A stretch of DNA of 64,000 nucleotides from Gloeotrichia echinulata CP02 (lineage in GTDB: Bacteria; Cyanobacteriota; Cyanobacteriia; Cyanobacteriales; Nostocaceae). A program made the position numbers and the translations under genes. Location: NCBI GenBank assembly GCA_038087035.1, contig CP051187.1, positions 4,035,001 through 4,099,000 of the forward strand, in the 5' to 3' direction. Positions 60,589-64,000 of this stretch are shown piece after piece. The notes under the pieces are model-generated. The model made no database searches, was not told the DNA's origin, and was given only the letters and a program-made list of their open reading frames with translations. The number at the start of each line of letters is the position of its first letter. Positions within the stretch are counted from its first letter, which is position 1.

Positions 60589-62069
60589 CACACTCCCTGA
60601 TCTGAAAGTTCAGGGATTCTGGATTCAAACAGCAATAGCAGGCATAGCCCGTCTTACATCACCTAGCCCGACAGACAATGCCCTGCCTGTTGCCACTATT
60701 TTACCAAAAAGCCGTCCTAGAAGAACGGCGGCTCTAGACCCAAGCTTTCGGTAAATATCTGTTGGCGCAATTGCCAAGTATCTCCATGCTCTAAATGAGC
60801 AAACCAGCTTTGAATCGATTGAGATACTTTCTCTGAATTAATCTTACCAAAGAAATGGGTTTAAAGCCTCGCCCTTCTAGGGCGACTTTGATATAATATT
60901 GCCATGATTACACTAAAGTTTAAGCTATATGAACACAAAAGGAATAGACACCTGAAACGGATGATCAACGCCGCAGGGGTGATCTATAATCATTGTATTG
61001 CTCTACATAAACGGTACTATCGCATGTGGGGCAAACACTTAAACTGTGCAAAACTCCAGTCTCATATTGCCAAATTAAGAAAACGTCATCAATTTTGGCA
61101 ATCAATAGGTTCTCAAGCAGTGCAAGATATCTGTCAACGCATAGAGAAAGCCTACCAATTATTTTTTAAACATAATAAGAAAGGAGTCAGACCACCGGGT
61201 TTTAAAAAGGTTAAAAAATACAAATCATTCACGCTTAAACAAGCAGGTTATAAACTCTTAAGTGGGAATAGAATTAAAATTGCCAATCGAGTTTATCAAT
61301 TTTGGAAATCTAGAGAGGTAGAGGGCAAAATTAAAACATTAACCATTAAACGCACTGCACTAGGTGAGTTATTTATGGTGATTGTAGTTGATAATGAGTT
61401 AGAACCAGAAATTAAATCAACGACTGGTAAAATAGCGGGGTTTGATTTCGGATTGAAGACATTTCTAACTTGCTCTGATGGAACTTTAATTGATTCTCCA
61501 CAATTTCTCAAGCAATCTCTGAATGCTATTAAGAAAGCTAGTAAGAACCACTCCAAAAAGGTAAAACGGTCAAATAATCGTGAAAGAGCTAGAAAAAATT
61601 TAGTTCGTCAACATGAAAATGTTTGTAACCGTAGACGTGATTGGTTCTGGAAATTAGCTCATGAATTGACAGACAAGTTTGATGTTTTATGTTTTGAAAC
61701 CCTAAACCTCAAAGGTATGCAACGTCTTTGGGGTAGAAAAATATCAGACGTGGCTTTTGGAGAATTTCTCCAAATATTGTCATGGGTAACTAAAAAGAAA
61801 AACAAACAACTTGTTTATATAGATCAATGGTATCCATCTAGTAAAACTTGTTCTCATTGTGGGCATATTTTAGAAAATCTAGATTTATCCATAAGACAGT
61901 GGCGTTGTCCATCTTGTCAATCAATTAATGGACGTGATGAAAACGCCGCGAGAAATATTCAAATGGTTGGGGCATCAACCATTGGGTTAGGTGATGTTAG
62001 ACTGGCAAGAGCCAGCAATTGCTGTTTGACCCCAGAATCTCCGCCCTTTTAGGGCGGGGAGTATGTCAA
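60585..62069 (+). mobile_element. tnpB-only IS200/IS605-type element
   Basis: Left end: TTGAC at 60585-60589 and hairpin CCCTGATCTGAAAGTTCAGGG. Right end: hairpin CCGCCCTTTTAGGGCGG and cleavage tetranucleotide TCAA at 62066-62069. Between are a GCCGTCCTAGAAGAACGGC hairpin near 60727, possibly an internal older end, and tnpB. No tnpA, so mobility depends on another copy. The extra internal end suggests a composite. Confidence 0.75.
60904..62052 (+). CDS. tnpB: TnpB RNA-guided nuclease (zinc-finger type, complete)
   Basis: 382 residues. RuvC triad Asp181 (AGFDFGLKT), Glu265 (CFETLNLKGM) and Asp345 (NGRDENAARN). Zinc finger intact as CSHCGH...CPSC. N-terminus MITLKFKLYEHKRNRHLKRMINAAGVIYNHCIALHKRYYRMWG is typical. 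Upstream is a CTCGCCCTTCTAGGGCGA hairpin and TATAAT-like AT run. The stop codon TAG is part of the right-end hairpin, as is common. Predicted to be active, with a guide RNA overlapping its 3' end. Confidence 0.93.
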   Translation: MITLKFKLYEHKRNRHLKRMINAAGVIYNHCIALHKRYYRMWGKHLNCAKLQSHIAKLRKRHQFWQSIGSQAVQDICQRIEKAYQLFFKHNKKGVRPPGFKKVKKYKSFTLKQAGYKLLSGNRIKIANRVYQFWKSREVEGKIKTLTIKRTALGELFMVIVVDNELEPEIKSTTGKIAGFDFGLKTFLTCSDGTLIDSPQFLKQSLNAIKKASKNHSKKVKRSNNRERARKNLVRQHENVCNRRRDWFWKLAHELTDKFDVLCFETLNLKGMQRLWGRKISDVAFGEFLQILSWVTKKKNKQLVYIDQWYPSSKTCSHCGHILENLDLSIRQWRCPSCQSINGRDENAARNIQMVGASTIGLGDVRLARASNCCLTPESPPF

Positions 62070-62740
62070 GGGGTAGCTGTTGGACTAGCTGTTGGACTAG
62101 CTGTTGGACTAGCTGTTGGACTAGCTGTTGGACTAGTTGTTGGACTAGCTGTTGGACTAGCTGTTGGGCTAGCTGTTGGTTTAGCTGTTGGTTTAGCTGT
62201 TGGTTTAGCTGTTGGGCTAGTTGTTGGGCTAGTTGTTGGTTTAGGTGTTGGTGTGGTAGTCGGCTGTGGGACTACTTTCTTAGCCTCCTCATTCAACTTC
62301 TGGCGCAATGCTAAATCGGCAATTCCGGTTTCTTTTAGCTGGAATTTTTTCTGAAATTCCTTCACCGCTGCTTCTGTTTGGGGTCCATAAAATTGATCGC
62401 GGGTTAGGGGAGTTTTGGGCTTAAGTACAGCATTTAAATTTGCCTGCAAAATTTGAATTATTTGCCCAGCAAAATTTTGGGTTTTTTGGCCTGCTACCCC
62501 ATCAACAGGTAGCTTGTAGCCCTTCTGGAATTCCTGAATTGCCTTTTTAGTTTCCGCATCCGTCAACGGTGCATTCGTCACGTTGACTTTATAGCCCAAT
62601 CCCCGCAACACAGCCCGGAATTGCTTTGGTGTATAGTTAACTTGACTGGCGGCAAAAGCTGTGTCTGAAATCGTTATGCTAGCCGTAACCATGCAGATAG
62701 TAGCAATAGTTACACTTGATTTTCCAAACCCACACCACAT
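62066..62740 (-). CDS. Secreted peptidoglycan-binding protein with PTASP repeats
   Basis: 224 residues. Signal peptide 1-31 (cleavage near AFA-AS), then two PG_binding_1 modules (about 38-95 and 95-155: FRAVLRGLGYKVNVTNAPLTDAETKKAIQEFQKGYKLPVDGVAGQKT and FYGPQTEAAVKEFQKKFQLKETGIADLALRQKL), then a low-complexity tail of PT(A/T)(K/S)P repeats (PTASPTASPTASP). The stop codon TGA is the complement of TCA in the TCAA end of the tnpB element, so the transposon truncated the protein. The low-complexity part is a 12-bp DNA repeat (AGCTGTTGGACT). Confidence 0.85.
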   Translation of the reverse strand: MWCGFGKSSVTIATICMVTASITISDTAFAASQVNYTPKQFRAVLRGLGYKVNVTNAPLTDAETKKAIQEFQKGYKLPVDGVAGQKTQNFAGQIIQILQANLNAVLKPKTPLTRDQFYGPQTEAAVKEFQKKFQLKETGIADLALRQKLNEEAKKVVPQPTTTPTPKPTTSPTTSPTAKPTAKPTAKPTASPTASPTASPTTSPTASPTASPTASPTASPTATP

Positions 62741-63069
62741 AATTTAAAACTCCTTTGTATTAAGTCAGCAGAATATAAGCCGGATATAGAGGTATATCAG
62801 CAATACGGTTCGGATAACCTCTTGAACAAATAGACCGAACCGGATTGGATTTACAGGTGCATTTTAAGTGTATTTAACATCTTTTCTGCTGATTATTCAT
62901 GATTTTTGATTAATTAGGGGTTGCTGAATTTTTTTACATAACATATTTTTAATAATTTTTTCATCCATCGAGAGATTGTTATCCAATTAACAGTGGTGAT
63001 GTTCGCAAAACATTCAAGATTATATAATTTAGATGAACATGCGTATATTGTGTATTATAAAATACAAAT
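62741..63069. other. Intergenic region with degenerate MITE
   Basis: AT-rich spacer that contains a 37-bp decayed family A unit (62811-62847) and the promoter of the last gene. Nothing else recognised. Confidence 0.55.
62811..62847. mobile_element. MITE family A, minimal degenerate copy (copy 5)
   Basis: CAATACGGTTCGG at the left, CCGAACCGGATTG at the right and only 11 bases between. The flanking ten bases do not match. Either a deletion derivative or a very short relative. Confidence 0.6.
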
Positions 63070-64000
63070 ATGTCTAAACTCAAATCTTCTAAGTGGGAGC
63101 AAGTTTACTTTGAAAGATTGATGGCAATTATTGCCACAGTAAACTTATGTTTAGTTTTGTTTAATTTAAGTTACGTTCCTTGGCGAGATTTTTACTGGCG
63201 GAAATTTCCCCAAGTTACCCATATTTATGACCAAGTGAAGGGGATTGAAGCCCATCGAGAAACAAAAAAATATCTGGACACAATAGCCGCACTAGAAAAA
63301 CAGGTAACTGAAACAGGGTTACAGTCGCAGCAGGTACTCTCAAAGCTGGATGAAATCAGCCGTCTTAGCAGCGAAATGATTGACACAAATCCTTTTGCGG
63401 CGGCGGGTAAAAGTGGTAGTCTAGAGAAAATCAAAAATCGGATGCGCGATCGCGTCGGTGAAGAATCTGCCAAAAAATCTTTTAACATTTTTTGGAGCCG
63501 GGCGTATTTATCTTCTAAAGACTGGAACCAAGAAATTAATTTTTTCAACCAAAAAATCAGACCGTTGATATCCAGCAACTACTATCGCAAAATCGGTGAA
63601 AATGGCGACTTCATTGATGATTTTTGGCTAATTGACATACCATTCGTGGTGATTTTTGCTATAGAATTACTGGGACGTACTGTTTATATCAGACGCCGAA
63701 ATCCTGGTTTTGGCTGGTTAGATGCTGTGTTGTGGCGCTGGTACGACCTGTTTCTGGTAATACCGTTGTGGCGATGGCTGCGAATCATTCCTGTAGTAAT
63801 TAGACTTGATCAAGCAAAGTTATTGAATCTGCACCCAGTGTGGCGACAAATTAATCAGGGTATTGTTGCCAATTTCGCTGAAGATATTACAGAAATTGTG
63901 GTGGTGAGAGTAATTAACCAGATCCAGGGGTCTATTAACCGAGGGGAGTTAACACGGTGGCTATCACAACAAGAGAATGTGCGTCCCTACATAGATATTA
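63070..64000 (+). CDS. Membrane protein of unknown function (partial, cut by window end)
   Basis: At least 310 codons from ATG 63070, open to the window edge. One N-terminal membrane segment (RLMAIIATVNLCLVLFNLSYVPWRDFYW), a soluble part with coiled helices (about residues 65-125), a second hydrophobic segment (DDFWLIDIPFVVIFAIELLGRTVYIRRR) and IPLWRWLRIIPVVIRLDQAKL, arranged like a voltage-sensor or ion-channel-like helix pair but without recognised signature. Family unknown to me; apparently a cyanobacterial membrane protein. Confidence 0.7.
   Translation, partial: MSKLKSSKWEQVYFERLMAIIATVNLCLVLFNLSYVPWRDFYWRKFPQVTHIYDQVKGIEAHRETKKYLDTIAALEKQVTETGLQSQQVLSKLDEISRLSSEMIDTNPFAAAGKSGSLEKIKNRMRDRVGEESAKKSFNIFWSRAYLSSKDWNQEINFFNQKIRPLISSNYYRKIGENGDFIDDFWLIDIPFVVIFAIELLGRTVYIRRRNPGFGWLDAVLWRWYDLFLVIPLWRWLRIIPVVIRLDQAKLLNLHPVWRQINQGIVANFAEDITEIVVVRVINQIQGSINRGELTRWLSQQENVRPYIDI

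Noticed and set aside
62019..62354. Plus-strand frames rich in Val-Gly-Leu or Trp-Thr-Ser-Cys
   Set aside because: Antisense of the PTASP-repeat tail of the peptidoglycan-binding gene.

Overview
This window comes from a filamentous, probably heterocyst-forming cyanobacterium (Nostocales, Nostoc/Calothrix-like). Three things support this. The octamer GCGATCGC (HIP1) recurs inside and between genes. Long tracts of 7-base tandem repeats (the STRR class known from heterocystous cyanobacteria) fill intergenic spaces. Many genes are typically cyanobacterial: class II FBPase/SBPase, CurT/CAAD, DUF3493, SLH-domain proteins, PEP-CTERM proteins and Uma2-family nucleases. No rRNA, CRISPR array or prophage was seen. 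There is one tRNA (Thr, CGT anticodon).

Layout. 0-13 kb is mostly housekeeping: LivF, LivG and LivM parts of a branched-chain/neutral amino-acid ABC importer, a Tat-exported beta carbonic anhydrase, MoeB/MoeZ, glpX, hemA and two Uma2 proteins, all separated by heptamer tracts. 13-25 kb is accessory: 21-bp minisatellites, a toxin-antitoxin operon split by repeats, pgi, a tandem Nif11 protein, a duplicated DUF/aspartic-protease pair whose second copy is truncated, then a three-gene minus-strand operon (winged-helix-like protein, AAA-type ATPase, PD-(D/E)XK nuclease) that looks like an undescribed defence module, and a fatty-acid desaturase. 25-31 kb holds a TPR-CHAT caspase-like protein and a stand-alone paralogue of its N-terminal domain. 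31-46 kb has dnaX, an ASCH protein, a GT2 glycosyltransferase, a DUF433/DUF5615 toxin-antitoxin pair, a decayed IS607 element, a phosphotransacetylase-type protein, an IS605 element that destroyed a MAPEG gene, and a degenerate M48 peptidase. 46-64 kb has a pentapeptide-repeat protein, a candidate structured RNA, curT, two SLH proteins, two PEP-CTERM proteins, a nuclease toxin with a probable immunity partner, hslO, a tnpB-only IS200/IS605-type element and a truncated membrane-protein gene at the right edge.

The strongest general signal is layered small mobile DNA. One MITE family has CAATACGG termini and, in three copies, perfect 10-bp target-site duplications. Other inverted-repeat families are nested inside it or around it. 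A GTAGGGG...CCCCTAC hairpin family keeps its outer stem while the inner stem changes in a compensatory way. Several genes take their stop codon or last residues from such repeats. The best candidate for a new system is the 19.1-23.3 kb operon; the CHAT pair, the Nif11 protein and the nuclease/immunity pair come next.
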